Shown here piece by piece: positions 28,543 through 37,439 of a stretch of 64,000 bases of DNA; position 1 is the stretch's first letter, and each line of letters opens with the position of its first letter. This DNA comes from Rubrivivax sp. (GTDB lineage Bacteria; Pseudomonadota; Gammaproteobacteria; Burkholderiales; Burkholderiaceae_C). Location: assembly GCA_016789955.1 (NCBI GenBank), contig JAEUPB010000111.1:1-64000 (forward strand). The letters are read 5' to 3'. Below the pieces are notes generated by a model. That model had not been told where the DNA came from and searched no databases. It was given only the letters and a program-made list of their open reading frames with translations. The translations under genes were made by a program, and so were the position numbers.

Positions 28543-31500
28543 ATGGCAGAACCCGTGCTGCTGCGACTCCTCGGCCCGCCCGAGCTGCAGGTCGGCGGTG
28601 CGCCGGTGCCGCTGGCGGCCGAGCGGCGCAGCCAGCTGCTGGTGCTGCTCGCGCTGCGCCGCGGCTGGGTGGGGCGCGCCGAGATCGCGGCCCTGCTGTG
28701 GCCCGAGCAGGAGTCGCGGCTCGCCTATGCCAACCTGCGCAAGGCGCTGTTCCGGCTGCCTACGCTGCCGTGGGGGCGGTTCGTGCAGACGCAGGGCGCT
28801 GCGCTGCGTTTCGACGGCGGCACCGACGTCGATGCCTTCGAGGCCGCGCTGCGCGAGCAGCGCCTGGCCGACGCGCTGGCGTTGCGCCGCGGCGAGCTGC
28901 TGGCGGGCTTCGACGATCCCGGCAACGAGGCCTGGACGAGCTGGCTGGGCTACGAACGCGAGCGCCACCGCGCGGCGTGGCGCGCCGCGGCGCTGGCCTG
29001 GCTCGAGGCGGGTGCGGCCACCGACGCGCAGGCGCACGCGCTGGCCGCGCAGCTGCTCGAAGCGGACCCGCTGGACGAGGCCGCGCTGCGCGTGCAGGTG
29101 CGTCTGCTGGCCCGCAGCGGGCAGCAGGCCGCGGCGCGGCAGCTGCACGGCGTGTTCGTGCAGCGCCTGGCGGACGAGCTGGGGCTGCCGCCGGGTGCGG
29201 CGCTGACGGCCCTGCTCGCGGAGCTGGACGGTCCCTCCGCCGCATCGCCGCCCCCGGCCGCGCCGAACCCGATCCTCGCGGGCGGCGGCGCGCTCGACGA
29301 AGGCTTCATCGGCCGCACCGGCGAGCTGCGCCGGGTCGCCTCGCTGCTCGAGCAGGCCGATTGCCGGCTGCTCACGGTGGTCGGCCCCGGGGGCATCGGC
29401 AAGACGCGCCTGGCGCGCCGTGCGCTGTTCGAGCTGGCGCCGGGCTTCCAGCACGGCGGAGCCTTCGTGTCGATGGAGGACGTCGCCGGGGCCGAGGGCA
29501 TCGGGCAGCGGCTCGCGCGCGAACTGGCGCTGGAGGCCGGGGCCGGCGGCGACGACGCCCTGGCACCGGTGATCGCCGCGCTCGCGGCACGGCAGCAGCT
29601 GCTGGTGCTGGACAACTTCGAGACGCTGGTCGGGCACGCAGCGTTGCTGTCGAGGCTGCTGCAGTCCTGCCCGGGGGTGAAGCTGCTGGTCACCTCGCGG
29701 GCCCGGCTCGTCGTGAACGGCGAGTGGGTGCTGCAGCTCGAGGGCCTGCCGTGCCCCGACCTGGAGGACCTGGACCGCCTCGACGCGTTCGATGCGGTGC
29801 GGCTGTTCACGCGCGGCGCGCGGCAGGTGCGGCCGGACTGGACGCCGCAGGCCGAGGCGGCGCATGTCGTGGAGATCTGCCGGCTCGTCGAAGGGCTGCC
29901 GCTGGCACTGGAGCTGGCGGCCGCCTGGGTGCGGCTGCTGCCATGCGCCGACATCGCCGCCGAACTGCGCCGCGGCGGCGAAGTGCTGCGCGCCGCGGAC
30001 GGCCGGCACGCACCGCGCCACGCGAGCATCGAGCAGGTGTTCGAGCAGTCCTGGCAGCAGTTGTCCGAGGTCGAGCGTGCCGCGCTGGCGCGGCTGTCGG
30101 TGTTCCGAGGCGGCTGCACCGCGTCGGCAGCGAGGGCGGTGACCGGCGCGCCGCTGGCGGTGCTGGCGGCGCTGGCCGACAAGTCGCTGCTGCACAAGGA
30201 CGATGCGCGGCTGCGCCTGCATCCGCTGGTGCAGCAGCTGGCCGCGGCCCGGTTGCCCGAGGAGGCCCGCCGCGGCAACGACGATGCCCACGCGATGCAC
30301 TACCTGCAGATGCTCTCAGCGGCCCGCCGCGCCGCGCACGACGGCGAGCGCGAGACACTGCTGCTGCTGGACGCCGAGCTCGACAACGCACGCGCCGCCT
30401 GGGCCCATGCCGCCACCACCGGCGCGGCCGCGACGGGTGACGGGGCCGGTGGCGCGGCGCAGGCGCAGCTGCTCGAGCAGGCCGCCGACACGCTGGTCAA
30501 GCACGCGGGCTACCGCGGGCGGCGGCAGGAAGGCCTGGCCGGCGCCCGCTGGGGCGCGTCGAGCGCGGCGGCGTTGCGGCATCCGGGCCTGCGGGCGGTG
30601 CTGCTGGCGGCCTGCGCAGACCTGCAGGTGGTGCTCGGCGATCTGGCCGCGTCGGAGGCCGACGCGGCGCAGGCGCTGGCGCTCGCCGAGGCCGCCGACC
30701 ATGTCGATGCCCGCGTCAAGGCGTTGATCGCGCAGGTCGGCCGGGCGATCCGCCAGGGTCGGCTCGACGAGGCGCGGACCCGCTGCGAACAGGCGATGGC
30801 GCTGGTCGAGGAGAACCCGCAGACGGGCGCGCAACCGTACTTCCTGCTCGACAACCTGGCGATGGTCGACATGCTGCAGGGTCGCTACGACGACGCGCTG
30901 CGCCATGCGCTGGCGGCGCTGCAGCAGCACCGCAGCCGATCGAGCCCGGCGCTGCAGGCCCGCAGCCTGAACAACATCGGCAACCTGCAGCTCGTGACCG
31001 GCGACGTCGACGGTGCCGAGGCCCACCTGCGCGAAGGCCTGGCGCTGTGCGAGCGCCACGGCATCGCCGGCATCCACGGGCTGCTGCTGAACAACCTGAG
31101 CTACGTGGCCGAGAAGCGCGGCGACCTCGACGAAGCGACGCGGCTCGCGCGGCGGGCCCTGGTGTTCCTCGAGCAGACCGGGGACCGCTCCAACGCCGCC
31201 ATCGCGCACCACCAGCTGGCGCTGATGCAGCTGCGTCGGCGCGATCTGGCCGGGGCCTGCGACGAACTGTCCGCGTGCCTGCGCGAGGCGCTCGACCTGG
31301 GGAACCCGACGACGCAGCTGCACGGCCTCGTGGCCTGCGCCGACGTGCTGGCCGCCGACGGTGCGGCCGCCGCCGCCGCGCTGCTGCTGGATGCCGTGGC
31401 CGCGCACCCATGTGCCGACGGCCCGCTGCACAAGGAGATCGCCCAGCGGCGCGCCGCCCTGCCCGAGGCCGACCCGCAGGCCTGGGCGCGCAGCGGGCTG

Positions 31501-31587
31501 GGCCTCGACGACGTGGCCCGTCGCGTGGCCCGCGAAGGCGCCGGGGCGTTCCGCGCGCTGAAGCAGGCGCTGCAGCCCGGCGCCTGA
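28543..31587 (+). CDS. SARP/BTAD-type ATPase transcriptional regulator with TPR region
   Basis: A 1014-residue multidomain regulator. In order: an OmpR-type winged helix (about 5-95, LRLLGPPELQVGG start), a bacterial transcriptional activator (BTAD) helical domain (about 95-235), a STAND/NB-ARC-type ATPase with P-loop GPGGIGKT (281-288) and Walker B LLVLDNFE near 350, and a long TPR-like helical C-terminus (about 580-1000). Such proteins act as ATP-gated activators. It is convergent with the lacI-type gene (3 bases) and divergent from the methyltransferase, its only obvious nearby target. No clear ribosome-binding site precedes the ATG. Confidence 0.85.
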   Translation: MAEPVLLRLLGPPELQVGGAPVPLAAERRSQLLVLLALRRGWVGRAEIAALLWPEQESRLAYANLRKALFRLPTLPWGRFVQTQGAALRFDGGTDVDAFEAALREQRLADALALRRGELLAGFDDPGNEAWTSWLGYERERHRAAWRAAALAWLEAGAATDAQAHALAAQLLEADPLDEAALRVQVRLLARSGQQAAARQLHGVFVQRLADELGLPPGAALTALLAELDGPSAASPPPAAPNPILAGGGALDEGFIGRTGELRRVASLLEQADCRLLTVVGPGGIGKTRLARRALFELAPGFQHGGAFVSMEDVAGAEGIGQRLARELALEAGAGGDDALAPVIAALAARQQLLVLDNFETLVGHAALLSRLLQSCPGVKLLVTSRARLVVNGEWVLQLEGLPCPDLEDLDRLDAFDAVRLFTRGARQVRPDWTPQAEAAHVVEICRLVEGLPLALELAAAWVRLLPCADIAAELRRGGEVLRAADGRHAPRHASIEQVFEQSWQQLSEVERAALARLSVFRGGCTASAARAVTGAPLAVLAALADKSLLHKDDARLRLHPLVQQLAAARLPEEARRGNDDAHAMHYLQMLSAARRAAHDGERETLLLLDAELDNARAAWAHAATTGAAATGDGAGGAAQAQLLEQAADTLVKHAGYRGRRQEGLAGARWGASSAAALRHPGLRAVLLAACADLQVVLGDLAASEADAAQALALAEAADHVDARVKALIAQVGRAIRQGRLDEARTRCEQAMALVEENPQTGAQPYFLLDNLAMVDMLQGRYDDALRHALAALQQHRSRSSPALQARSLNNIGNLQLVTGDVDGAEAHLREGLALCERHGIAGIHGLLLNNLSYVAEKRGDLDEATRLARRALVFLEQTGDRSNAAIAHHQLALMQLRRRDLAGACDELSACLREALDLGNPTTQLHGLVACADVLAADGAAAAAALLLDAVAAHPCADGPLHKEIAQRRAALPEADPQAWARSGLGLDDVARRVAREGAGAFRALKQALQPGA

Positions 31588-31590
31588 TCC

Positions 31591-32625
31591 TCAGGGCAGG
31601 TTCTCGCGCAGCACGATGCCGATGCGCACCGGCTCCACGCCGGCGGTGGCGCCGCGCCCGTCGCGCAGGTTGCCGAAGATGCGCACGCAGTTCAGCAGCA
31701 TCGTCTGCGGGTGCTGGTTGATCACCGCGTCCAGCGTGCCGTCGATGAGGAGGGCGCGGGTGTCGGGCGTCAGGCCGTGCGCCACGAACACCGGCCGCAC
31801 GGCGCGCCGCAGCGACTTCAGTGCGCGCCCCACGCCTTCGGCACCGCCGCCGATGTTGTACAGGCCCACGAGATCGGGGTGCTGGCGCAGCAGCGCGCGC
31901 GCGTGCCGCTCGTTGGTGTCGGCGTCGTCGCGGCCCTCGCGCACGCCGACCACGCGCAGCCCGGGGAACTGCTCCTGCATGCGACCGAGGAAGCCCATCT
32001 CGCGCTCCTCGTGCCCGCGGTAGGCCAGCGAGCCTGCGATCATCGCCACCGAGCCGGTGCGCGGCCCGAGGAAGCGGCCGATCAGCGTGGCGGCGGTGCG
32101 GCCCGCCGCGCGGTTGTCCATGCCCACGTAGGCGGCGCGGCGCGACTCGGCGAGGTCGGAGATCAGCGTCAGCACGTGCACGCCGCGCTCGACGAGTTCG
32201 TCCACCGCCTCGCGCACCCGCGGGTGCTCCAGCGCCATGAACGCGAGGCCCTGCGCGCTGCGGCCATGGCGGCGAAGCGCGGCGGCCACGCGCACCGGGT
32301 CGAAGCTGTCGATGGTGTGCACGCGGCAGTGCACGTGGAATGGCGCGATCGCATCGCCGGCGCCGGCGATGCCGTCGCCCAGCATGCGCAGGTAGCGGTT
32401 GGTGCCGGCCGGCAGCAGGAACGCGAGTTCCGTCGGCGCCGGCCGCAGCGCGCGCCACAGGTCCTGGTCGGGCAGGTAGCGCAGCTCGCCGGCGGCCTTC
32501 AGCACCCGTTGCGCGGTGGCCGGCCGAACCGCGAGGCGGCCGTGCAGCACGCGGTCCACCGTGGCGGTGGAGACGCCGGCGGCGCGGGCGATGTCGGCGA
32601 TGCGGCTGCGGGCGGCAGGCTCCAT
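31591..32625 (-). CDS. LacI-family regulator of the TRAP/RuBisCO-like locus
   Basis: A 344-residue regulator. The N-terminal HTH and hinge helix are typical (RIADIARAAGVSTATVDRVL, then a hinge around residues 45-58) and a periplasmic-binding-type ligand domain follows. The VDRVLHG variant and the ligand domain resemble members that sense sugars or sugar acids. ATG at 32625 is used; a TTG one codon upstream is possible. It is divergent from dctP with 129 bases between starts, a region with phased CCATCA repeats. Control of the downstream TRAP-kinase operon is inferred from position. Confidence 0.9.
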   Translation of the reverse strand: MEPAARSRIADIARAAGVSTATVDRVLHGRLAVRPATAQRVLKAAGELRYLPDQDLWRALRPAPTELAFLLPAGTNRYLRMLGDGIAGAGDAIAPFHVHCRVHTIDSFDPVRVAAALRRHGRSAQGLAFMALEHPRVREAVDELVERGVHVLTLISDLAESRRAAYVGMDNRAAGRTAATLIGRFLGPRTGSVAMIAGSLAYRGHEEREMGFLGRMQEQFPGLRVVGVREGRDDADTNERHARALLRQHPDLVGLYNIGGGAEGVGRALKSLRRAVRPVFVAHGLTPDTRALLIDGTLDAVINQHPQTMLLNCVRIFGNLRDGRGATAGVEPVRIGIVLRENLP

Positions 32626-32723
32626 CAAAAACCATCAGGACGTTTCGTTGTCGAGGCCCGCATTGCAACGTATGGTCGGCCTCCGATGCAAGCCGGCGCA
32701 TCAGATTCCATCAAGGTCCATCA
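32622..32723. repeat. Phased CCATCA repeats in the lacI/dctP control region
   Basis: CCATCA occurs at 32622 and 32632 (over the lacI-type start) and at 32708 and 32718, with a GCATCA variant at 32698 (before dctP). Within each cluster the spacing is exactly 10 bp, about one helical turn. This could be a cooperative binding site, or simple-sequence expansion. Confidence 0.5.
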
Positions 32724-32754
32724 GATCCACCAACGCCGGCCACGGAGACTTCCC

Positions 32755-33771
32755 ATGCCCGCATCCCGCCCCACGCCGCTCCGGCGCATGCTGCTCGCCT
32801 GCGCGGCCGCCGCCGCCCTCACGGCCACGCTGCCGGCACAGGCGCAGAAGGCGCTCGAGTTCCGCTACGGCCACATGAACCCGCCCACCAGCGCGGCCGG
32901 CCAGCAGGCCCAGTGGTTCGCCGAGGCGGTGGCCAGGCACACCGGGGGGCAGATCAAGGTCACGGTCTATCCGTCGTCGCAGCTGGGCAAGCTGCAGGAA
33001 CTGGCGGAAGCGGTGTCCACCGGCACCATCGCGCTGTCGCACAACACGGCGGCGGGCATCGGCTCGCTGCACGAGCCCTTCGCCGCGCTCGACACGCCGT
33101 ACCTCTACCGCGACGTCGACCACCTGATGAAGGTCGTCGACGTGGCCTCGCCGGTGATGAAGTCGCTCAACGACGGCCTCGTGAAGGCCGCCGGCGTGCG
33201 CGTGCTCTACGCCTACTACTTCGGCACGCGGCAGCTCAGCGCGAACAAGCTCGTGAAGGCGCCTGCCGACCTGTCGGGCCAGAAGATCCGTGCGATCCCG
33301 TTCCCGATCTACATGAGCACCGTGGAAGGCCTGGGTGCGGTACCGGTGCCGGTGGACTTCTCCGAGGTGCCCACCGCGCTGGCCACGGGCAAGGTCAACG
33401 GGCAGGAGAACCCGGTCAACGTGGTGCTGTCGTCCAAGCTCTACGAGTCGCAGTCGCACCTGATGCTGACCGGCCACATCATGAACGCGCAGCTCATCGT
33501 CATCAACGAGAAGACCTGGCAGGGCCTGTCGGCCGCGCAGAGGGAGCAGCTCTCCGCGGCCGCCGACGAGGTGCGCAAGCGCGCCACCGAGACCGTGCGC
33601 GGCCAGGAGGCCGCCGAGACCGCCGAGCTGAAGAAGCTGAAGATGAACGTCATCGGTCCGGCCGAAGGGCTGGATCTCGCCGCGTTCCGCGCTTCGGTGA
33701 GGAAGGTGGTCGATCCGAAGTTCGGTGCGAAGTACGCCGACCTGTACAAGGCCATCGACGCCGTTCGTTGA
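32755..33771 (+). CDS. dctP: TRAP transporter periplasmic solute-binding protein (DctP family)
   Basis: A 338-residue periplasmic receptor. A Sec signal peptide ends near AQAQ (about residue 30). The DctP fold shows LEFRYGHMNPPTS, PSSQLGKLQELAEAVSTG and the ligand-carboxylate Arg region GQKIRAIPFP. These proteins bind sugar acids and other carboxylates. GGAG lies 8 bases before the ATG at 32755. It is followed with 1-base overlap by dctQ, and the whole run to the DUF1537 kinase appears to be one operon. The cargo is probably the acid processed by the RuBisCO-like protein and kinase. Confidence 0.93.
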   Translation: MPASRPTPLRRMLLACAAAAALTATLPAQAQKALEFRYGHMNPPTSAAGQQAQWFAEAVARHTGGQIKVTVYPSSQLGKLQELAEAVSTGTIALSHNTAAGIGSLHEPFAALDTPYLYRDVDHLMKVVDVASPVMKSLNDGLVKAAGVRVLYAYYFGTRQLSANKLVKAPADLSGQKIRAIPFPIYMSTVEGLGAVPVPVDFSEVPTALATGKVNGQENPVNVVLSSKLYESQSHLMLTGHIMNAQLIVINEKTWQGLSAAQREQLSAAADEVRKRATETVRGQEAAETAELKKLKMNVIGPAEGLDLAAFRASVRKVVDPKFGAKYADLYKAIDAVR

Positions 33772-34316
33772 TGAGCACGCCTGTCGCAGCTCCGCCGGTT
33801 CCCCGGGTGCCGGCCGGGCCGCTGCGCCCGCTCTTGATGCCGCTGGCGCGCGGCTTCGAACGGGCGGCGATGCTGCTCGTGGTCATCGCCACCGGCGCGA
33901 TCATGGTCGAGGTGGTGGCGCGCGGCGTGTTCAGCGTCGGCCTTCCGGGGGTGGGCGAGGTGGCCAAGTGGGCCGGCCTCGGCCTGATCTTCCTCGGCCT
34001 GCCGCTGCTGCTGGCGCGCGACGAGCACGTGAAGGTCGACATGCTGTTCGAGCGCACGCGCGGGCCGCTGCGCCGCGTGCTCGGGTTCGGCAACGAGCTG
34101 GCCAGCGCGCTGTTCTGCCTGCTGTTCCTCTGGGCCTGCTGGGGCTTCATGCAGCGCGCCGCGCGCTTCTCGACGCCTGCGCTGGGCATCCCCAACCTCG
34201 TCTACTACCTGCCGGCGATCGCGGGCATGGTGCTGGCGGCGCTGGTCGCCGTCGATCGCGTGCTCGGGCTGCTGCGTGGCCACAGCGCCGCGCGGGGCGA
34301 GGACCATCCGTGCTGA
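33771..34316 (+). CDS. dctQ: TRAP transporter small permease (DctQ family)
   Basis: A 181-residue inner-membrane protein with four predicted transmembrane segments (about 33-55, 65-82, 108-128 and 145-165). The conserved sequence EVAKWAGLGLIFLGLPLLLARDEHVKVDML matches the family's signature between helices two and three. It starts within the dctP stop (TGATG) and overlaps dctM. It forms the membrane complex with DctM. The N-terminal 25 residues are Pro-rich and cytoplasmic. Confidence 0.9.
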   Translation: MSTPVAAPPVPRVPAGPLRPLLMPLARGFERAAMLLVVIATGAIMVEVVARGVFSVGLPGVGEVAKWAGLGLIFLGLPLLLARDEHVKVDMLFERTRGPLRRVLGFGNELASALFCLLFLWACWGFMQRAARFSTPALGIPNLVYYLPAIAGMVLAALVAVDRVLGLLRGHSAARGEDHPC

Positions 34317-35590
34317 GCCTCACCGCGATCACGCTGTTCTTCGCGTTGCTGCTGATGGGCACGCCGGTGGCCACCGCGCTGGGGCTGGGCTCGGCGCTGG
34401 CGCTGTGGTGGTTCGACATGCCGCTGGCGGTGGTCGCGCAGCGCATCGTCAACGCGCTGGACTCCACGTCGCTGCTGGCGGTGCCGATGTTCATCCTGGC
34501 CGCGGCGCTGTTCAGCGCCACGGGCCTCACGGCGCAGCTGTTCGACTTCATCCGCATGATCATCGGCCGCATCCGCGGCGGGCTGGGCCACGTCACGGTG
34601 CTCACGCACCTCGTGTTCTCGGGCGTCTCGGGCGCGGCGCTGGCCGACATCGGCGCGCTGGGCAGGATCCAGATCGACATGATGCGCGGGCAGGGCTACA
34701 ACGACCGCTTCTCGGCCGGCATCTGCATGGCCGCGGCGACGCTGGGGCCGATCTTCCCGCCGTCGATCCCGCTGGTGATCTTCGCGATGGCCGCCGAGAT
34801 CTCGCCGGTGAAGGTGCTGATCGCGGGGATCATCCCGTCGCTGATCATCGCGGCCTTCCTGATGGGCATGGTGGCGTGGGTGGCGCGGCGCGCCGGGCTG
34901 CCGCGCGACACCCTGCGCGTCTCGCGCGCCGAGTTCGTGCGCAAGGCCTGGTTCGCGATGCCGGCGCTGCTGGCGCCGGTGGTGCTGATCGGCGGCATCC
35001 TGATCGGCTGGTTCGGCGAGACCGAGGCCGCCGCGGTGACGGTGGTCTACGCGATCGCGGCCGGCGTCTTCTTCTACCGGGCGCTCACCTGGCGCGGCTT
35101 CGTCGACGCGCTGCGCGAGACCGTGCGCTCCACCGCCGGCGTGATGTTCATCGTCGGCGCCGCGGCGCTGTTCGCCTGGGTGCTGACGATCGACCAGGTG
35201 CCCACGCGGGCCGCCGGGCTCCTGCTCGGGCTCTCGAACGACCCATGGGTGCTGCTCGTGATCGTCAACCTGCTGCTGCTGGTGGTCGGCATGATCCTGG
35301 AGACCATCGCGGCGATCCTGATCCTCACGCCGATCATCGTGCCGGCGCTCGCCTCGGCGGGCGTGGACCCGGTGCACCTGTCGATCGTCGTGGTGCTCAA
35401 CCTGATGATCGGCCTGCTCACGCCGCCGGTGGGCATGAGCCTCTACATGGTCAGCAGCGTGGCCGGCATGCCGGTGGAGAAGGTGATCTCGGCCGCGGTG
35501 CCGTGGATCGTCTGCCTGCTGCTGTCGCTGGCCGCCGTGACCTTCTGGCCGGCCGCCTCCACCTGGCTGCCCAGCCTGATCCTCAACTAG
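34310..35590 (+). CDS. dctM: TRAP transporter large permease (DctM family)
   Basis: A 426-residue protein with about twelve hydrophobic segments, the sodium-coupled transport channel. Family markers include LLAVPMFILAAALFSATG, GGLGHVTVLTHLVFSGVSGAALAD, ATLGPIFPPSIPLVIFA and NLMIGLLTPPVGMSLYMV. The GTG start at 34310 overlaps dctQ and has GAGG 6 bases upstream. The VOC protein gene follows after 11 bases. Confidence 0.94.
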   Translation: MLSLTAITLFFALLLMGTPVATALGLGSALALWWFDMPLAVVAQRIVNALDSTSLLAVPMFILAAALFSATGLTAQLFDFIRMIIGRIRGGLGHVTVLTHLVFSGVSGAALADIGALGRIQIDMMRGQGYNDRFSAGICMAAATLGPIFPPSIPLVIFAMAAEISPVKVLIAGIIPSLIIAAFLMGMVAWVARRAGLPRDTLRVSRAEFVRKAWFAMPALLAPVVLIGGILIGWFGETEAAAVTVVYAIAAGVFFYRALTWRGFVDALRETVRSTAGVMFIVGAAALFAWVLTIDQVPTRAAGLLLGLSNDPWVLLVIVNLLLLVVGMILETIAAILILTPIIVPALASAGVDPVHLSIVVVLNLMIGLLTPPVGMSLYMVSSVAGMPVEKVISAAVPWIVCLLLSLAAVTFWPAASTWLPSLILN

Positions 35591-35601
35591 GAACCGATGC
35601 G

Positions 35602-36144
35602 ATGAGCCGCTACTTCGGAGAGATCCGCCAGGTCGCCTATGTCGTGCCCGACATCGAGGCCGCGATGGAGCACTGGGCCACGCGGCTCGGCGTGGGGCCG
35701 TGGTACTACAACCCGCGCGTGCCGATCCGCAACTACGTCTACCGCGGGCAGCGCTACGAGCCGCACAACTCGGTGGCGCTGGCCAACGCCGGCGCATTGC
35801 AGATCGAACTGGTGCAGCCGCGCGACGACACGCCGTCGATGTACCGCGACTTCCGCCTCGCCGGCCACCAGGGCGTGCAGCACGTGGCCTACTGGACCGA
35901 GGACTTCGACGCCGACCTGGCGCGCGCGCAGGCCGCCGGCTTCGAGGTGTGCATGGGCGGCGAGGTGGGCGAGCGTGGCCGCTTCGTCTACTTCGCCGAC
36001 CGCGGGCCGATGCCGGGCGCCACCATCGAGCTGTCTGAGGTGGCCGGGCCCAAGGGTCGCATGTTCAGGCTGATCCGCGAGGCGGCGGTGGGCTGGGACG
36101 GGCGCGACCCGGTGCGGCCGTTCCCCGACCTCACGAAGATCTGA
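35602..36144 (+). CDS. VOC-superfamily protein (glyoxalase-like)
   Basis: A 180-residue vicinal-oxygen-chelate protein. The two beta-alpha-beta-beta-beta modules start at QVAYVVPDIEAAMEHWATRLGVGPW and at GVQHVAYWTEDFDADLARAQ. Likely metal ligands are His87-type and Glu residues in QIELVQP, HVAYW and ATIELSE. It lies between the transporter and the RuBisCO-like gene. The context suggests it acts on the same substrate, perhaps as an epimerase, isomerase or lactone/keto-acid enzyme. No close named relative is recognised. Confidence 0.8.
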   Translation: MSRYFGEIRQVAYVVPDIEAAMEHWATRLGVGPWYYNPRVPIRNYVYRGQRYEPHNSVALANAGALQIELVQPRDDTPSMYRDFRLAGHQGVQHVAYWTEDFDADLARAQAAGFEVCMGGEVGERGRFVYFADRGPMPGATIELSEVAGPKGRMFRLIREAAVGWDGRDPVRPFPDLTKI

Positions 36145-36151
36145 GGCCTCC

Positions 36152-37432
36152 ATGACCCCGCTGGCCGCCACCGAAGGCTTCCGCGCCACCTACCTGATCG
36201 AGACGCCGCTGGATCCGGCGAAGGTGGCCGACGTGCTGGCCGGCGAGCAGAGCAGCGGCACCTTCGTGCGCGTGGCCGGCGAGACCGACGCGCTGCGGGC
36301 CCGCTCGCGGGCGGTGGTGGTATCGCTCGAGGAAATCGAGCCGGCCGCGACGCCCAGCCTGCCGAGTGCGTGGCTGGCCCGGCACCACCCGCAGGGGCCG
36401 TGGCGTCGCGCCCGCGTCGGGGTCGACTTCCCGGCCGCCAACGTCGGCCGCAACCTGCCCGTGCTGTGGGCCACCGTGGCCGGCAACCTGTACGACCTGG
36501 GCGAGACCACCGGCGTGCGGCTCGAGCGCATCGACATGTCGCCGGGCTTCCGCGCACGCTTCGAGCGGCCGCGGCACGGCATCGCCGGCACGCGCGCCGC
36601 GGCCGGCGTGCCGCGCGCGCCGATGGTGGGCACGATCCTCAAGCCCAACGTCGGCCTCTCGGCCGCCGAGACCAGTACGCTGGTGGCCGAGCTGTGCCGG
36701 GCCGGCGTGGACTTCATCAAGGACGACGAGTGCTGCGGCGACCCCGAGCACGCGCCAGTGGCCGAGCGCATCCGCGCGGTGATGGCGGCGGTGCGCGCGC
36801 ACCGCGACCGCACCGGCAAGACGGTGGTGATGGCCGTGCACGTCAGCGACGAGCACGACGCGATGCTGCGCCACGCCGAGCTGCTGCAGCGCGAAGGCGG
36901 CTGCTGCGCGATGGTGAGCCTGAACTGGACCGGGCCGGCCTCCGTGCAGGCCTTGCGCCGCCACACCGACCTGATCCTGCACGGCCACCGCAACGGCTAC
37001 GGCATGTGGGCGCGGCACCCGGCGCTGGGCGTGTCGTTCCAGGCCTACGCGGCGCTGTGGCGGCTCTCCGGCGTGGACCACCTGCACGTGCACGGCCTGG
37101 CCGGCAAGTTCGCGCAGGACGACGACGAGGTGCGCACCTCCGCGCGCGACTGCCTCACGCCGCTGGCCGACCCGGCCGACCGCGCCGACACGGTGCTGCC
37201 CGCGTTCAGCTCCGGACAGTGGGCCGGCACGCTGCCGATGACGCTGGACGCCGTGCCCGAAGGCGACCTGCTGTTCATGGCCGGCGGCGGCATCCTCGCG
37301 CACCCGATGGGGGCCGCCGCGGGCGTGCAGAGCCTGCGCCAGGCGGCCGATGCCTGGGCCGCCGGCCGCGCGCTCGACGACGACCCGCCGCCGGAGCTGC
37401 GCGCGGCGCTGGACTTCTACGCGAAGCGCTGA
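36152..37432 (+). CDS. RuBisCO-like protein (form IV), OiaX-type candidate
   Basis: A 426-residue RuBisCO large-subunit homologue. It keeps Lys164 in GTILKPNVGLS (the first-proton-abstraction Lys of true RuBisCO), a carbamylatable Lys190 with Asp192 and Glu193 in FIKDDE, a His-rich GHRNG segment, and a loop-6 Lys319 (GLAGKF). The second Lys of the KPK motif is Asn, excluding ordinary CO2 fixation. The following gene is a DUF1537 kinase. This kinase plus RuBisCO-like pairing is known from 3-oxo-isoapionate metabolism (OiaK and OiaX). The assignment rests on context and motif memory, so MtnW-like or other reactions remain possible. Confidence 0.82.
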   Translation: MTPLAATEGFRATYLIETPLDPAKVADVLAGEQSSGTFVRVAGETDALRARSRAVVVSLEEIEPAATPSLPSAWLARHHPQGPWRRARVGVDFPAANVGRNLPVLWATVAGNLYDLGETTGVRLERIDMSPGFRARFERPRHGIAGTRAAAGVPRAPMVGTILKPNVGLSAAETSTLVAELCRAGVDFIKDDECCGDPEHAPVAERIRAVMAAVRAHRDRTGKTVVMAVHVSDEHDAMLRHAELLQREGGCCAMVSLNWTGPASVQALRRHTDLILHGHRNGYGMWARHPALGVSFQAYAALWRLSGVDHLHVHGLAGKFAQDDDEVRTSARDCLTPLADPADRADTVLPAFSSGQWAGTLPMTLDAVPEGDLLFMAGGGILAHPMGAAAGVQSLRQAADAWAAGRALDDDPPPELRAALDFYAKR

Positions 37433-37439
37433 GGGTGGC

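Noticed and set aside
36152-37432. Genuine CO2-fixing RuBisCO
   Set aside because: The KPK motif is KPN, no small subunit or phosphoribulokinase is nearby, and the context is sugar-acid uptake.
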